This document shows positions 61,300 to 64,000 of a stretch of 64,000 nucleotides of DNA, in pieces. Every line of letters begins with the position of its first letter. Position 1 is the first letter of the stretch. A program made the position numbers and the translations under genes. The notes below the pieces were generated by a model. The model had not been told where the DNA came from. It saw nothing but the letters and a program-made list of their open reading frames with translations, and did no database searches. Source of the DNA: Porodaedalea pini. Taxonomy: Eukaryota > Basidiomycota > Agaricomycetes > Hymenochaetales > Hymenochaetaceae. The DNA is taken from positions 248,001-312,000 of the forward strand of contig NBAY01000005.1 of NCBI GenBank assembly GCA_002794775.1, in the 5' to 3' direction.

Positions 61300-64000
61300 T
61301 CATGACCAACTCGTTGGACCGAACGTCTGTCCCTCCGCCAGTGTAATAAACGGGGTGCCGTTGTAGTCAGCAGTGTTGGTCCAGACGGTGTTTCCCCACC
61401 AGTTCAGTTCAATACCGCCTTTTGGAAACTGCAAAGAGAAGAAAATAATGATGAGCGCAATGGCGACGCCTGAGTCGAGTGCTGCGGATAAGATGTAATT
61501 GAAACGCAACCACCACTGAAAAACAGACGGTTCAGTACGACATGAGCAGAAGAAAAAGCACGGTTGGTCAGAACTTACGCGGAAATGGCAACGACGCATA
61601 AAGTATTGGAAGAACGCGCCAAACATGAACCAGGACGAGAAGTTGATGCCCGTTGCTGGTGGCATCACTCCGAGGCCAGACAACATGACTGGCACGTTTA
61701 CGTAGCGCCAGAATGAGAGCGGGTATCGCTTTGCAAAATAGTAGAACGGGATCGGGAGGAGCGCGCCAATGAGGAAGAAGTATACCATCGGATAGTACAA
61801 GCCACCCTGGCTAAATAGGCGAGCAGGCCCAATCCCGCCCCAGATCATCGCCGCAGATGCAAACGTTGAGGTGCTCGGGCAAGTGAACATGTGCTTTTGG
61901 TTGGCAGTGCACATATCGGGGATGTTCGAGAACATCCACTGCTGGACGAATACGACGACAATGACGCATTCCGCCGTTGCCACCACCTGCGCGACAAACA
62001 TCAGGCGGGGTGGAACCTTCATGTAATGGCCGAGCTTGAGGTCCGCGACAAAATAAAGCGCCTGGCTCATGGTCATAAATGAGAACGTCTTGAAGATCAT
62101 CATCGCGACTGGCCGGCCGGGAAGGACGTAGCCTACCATAAGCTCAGCAAGAACCTGTATCGCCACAGTTTGGTTCGTAATAGCTCGGATGATTCCGGCA
62201 GGAACAATGAAAATAATGGCCAAAAGGAGTGCGACGATGAGGCCCCAGATGGGGAGTTTGGTGTCCCAAACGCGTACGGCGGCAATTGCCAAGCCAAACG
62301 CAACCAGTCCAAGGAGAGCGTACCATGTGTGCGGAACTTCGGGATAGATTGCCATAAGGCGGCTATGAACGTCGCGGTTGTCTCTCAGGGATTTGCGAAT
62401 TTGAGTCACGAGGTCGCGACGATACCATACTGCGAAAAACACATCAGATGGCAAAGGATGAGGAGAAAGGCAAACAAGCACTGACGATAAGTATGAACAA
62501 CCACCGAAGTGAACGAAGCGAACGTTACGCCGTAGGAAAAGATGAAAGTTATTGGCATAAACAAGGGAGAATACGCCTTGTAGAGGTCCAGGTTGAAAGT
62601 ACCGTCTTGGATAACAGCACTTGCATCGTATTCCATACCCGTGTTGTCAAACGTGGTCGCTGCAGACATGGGAAGATACTTGGCGTAGAACGCGTTCTTG
62701 TCTGGACGTGGAAGTGAGCAGGACTATCTCTCGATCGATAAAGAAAATATTTACAGTAAAGGATGGGTTCGATAAACCATGCGATAACAACAAAAGCCAC
62801 AATAGTGTTGACTTGAGCCCACCACTGCACGATTGCTAAGTGAGTTGAACGAATACAATACTCAGGAAGAGGGGTTACAGAACGTACCGGAATGACAAGC
62901 GGGCTTCCTATGTACGAAATCATACTCCAATCGAAAGTCAAGAAACCCATACCCAGGCCAGTCTGGTAGCCGAATAACTGGTTGACAACGACATTATTCG
63001 GCGCAATCCAGCAAACCCAGTTGAAGACCGAGAGTGCAGTGAAAATGTATCCAGGAAACCAGTACCAGCAGAAGCTGGCCATCATAGCGTACAAGAAGAA
63101 CCGCTCGCGAGACATATGCGTGCCCTCCCTCTTTCCATAGCTCCCATGGAGTGTGTTGAAAAGAGCACAGTTCACGAGCACCCCGGGATAGATCATCGCA
63201 GACGGCCAGACCAGGAACTGGCGAACAACCCCTGCAAACGCAAATCCGATGATTTGCGAAGAGAAGCAGAGGAGCAACTGGTATCCGACGCCCCACTGCT
63301 GGCTGAAGTACATACGCTGAGTGGCGATAACGTCCGTTGCATAGGCACCGCTCGCTACAACATTAGCCATGACAGTGATTAGCGTGTGCTCTTTGATGTT
63401 GAATGGACCAGGATTGAGGGACCACGTGTAACCAAGGGTCCTAAACCGATTCGTCGGAAGGACGCGTTCGAGGAATTTGCCGCAAGGGAGCGCGACAAGC
63501 TGCGCTACGATACCAGATATGTAAACAGTCGGATCTGGTGACATTTGTGAGTTATAATGTAGACAAACCCAGGCTAAACTCGCTACGCACATCGCATTGA
63601 GAAGAACTGATTGAGGGCGGAGATGACCAGCGTGATGAGAATACCGAGGAACCACATCCGGAACGTATTGACGGGCATATTTGGATCGTCTGTGTTGGAG
63701 ACTGCTGCTCGCACTTCTGCGTACGGTGACTCGCTAGATATATTGAGCTGTGGTAGTCTATGGGTGCAAGAAAGAATGAACTTACTCTTCGAAGTCTATG
63801 GCCTCTGTCGACTGGAAGCGCAACCTCGAAGTATTTTGAGACTCGCTATCGTAATCGGACGTTCCTGCTTTCGAAGTGCGAGCCATATCGAAACTACTCG
63901 AGAATTTTGGTGGAGGGCTTGAGCAATCATCGTCGAAGATGAAACTACTCGTTTCGAACGACGCCGTGTCTGAACCAGTAAAGTCCCAGTTCGGGTCGTT
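61300..64000 (-). CDS. OPT family oligopeptide transporter, 5' end beyond window
   Basis: The minus-strand frame is open at the window edge (NDPNWDFTGSDTASFETSS). It continues with ESPYAEVRAAVSNTDDPNMP, then MPVNTFRMWFLGILITLVIS and ALNQFFSMR. OPT marks follow: TWSLNPGPFNIKEHTLITVM, ATQRMYFSQQWGVGYQLLL, SQALYFVADLKLGHYMKVPP and IWGGIGPARLFSQGGLYYPM. The product has many membrane segments and ends GQTFGPTSWS at 61300. OPT proteins import tetra- and pentapeptides or glutathione with protons at the plasma membrane; which of these it moves is unknown. About nine introns are present. A second possible start lies at 63886, but the acidic extension upstream looks coded, so the true start is probably outside. 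Confidence 0.92.

Overview
The window looks like nuclear DNA of a filamentous basidiomycete, most likely an Agaricomycete (mushroom or polypore type). Most genes are split by many short introns of about 50-60 nt with GTRNGT-type donors and AG acceptors. Intergenic gaps are short, and the protein families are fungal: an Ams2/SPT21-like regulator, a large-subunit catalase with a C-terminal DJ-1-like domain, GEP4, an F-box-like protein of mushroom type and an OPT transporter. Exon joins were worked out by eye from reading frame and splice signals.

Positions 1 to about 18,255 are a repeat-rich block with one clear host gene. In order it holds a broken unknown gene (658-1905), a decayed Tc1/mariner-type transposase (2961-4195, minus), a ~600-bp palindromic element (about 5180-5800), an internally duplicated pseudogene region (about 5800-7735) and a ~5.3-kb non-LTR retrotransposon (about 7736-13095, minus). 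Then comes a six-exon chalcone-isomerase-like gene (14048-15192), bracketed by two inverted copies of a proline-rich module that shares its leader with the LINE. Short tandem and inverted repeats fill 16,640-18,255 and end in an array of 47-bp hairpin units.

Positions 18,500-38,900 are a dense block of conserved genes: a citrate/arsenite-type permease, an NRAMP metal transporter, Mediator MED6, AP-3 sigma, an F-box-like protein, ECD/SGT1, V-ATPase subunit F, TIM21, histone H3 and a large catalase. Two gene pairs are divergent with only 146-182 bp between start codons.

Positions 38,960-41,430 hold a short-TIR element containing an intron-bearing, doubly truncated copy of part of CDC48. This is the most unusual structure in the window. 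About 5.6 kb that I cannot assign follows (41,431-47,092).

Positions 47,093-64,000 hold a C2H2 transcription factor, an intron-containing tRNA-Lys(CTT), MCM5 with a 17-nt microexon, an uninterrupted 768-codon reverse transcriptase of DIRS/Ngaro type, a TA-flanked MITE, GEP4, an SPT21/Ams2-like gene and an OPT transporter cut by the window edge. MCM5, histone H3 and the SPT21-like gene all act in S phase, and all carry ACGCG-type motifs just upstream of their start codons.
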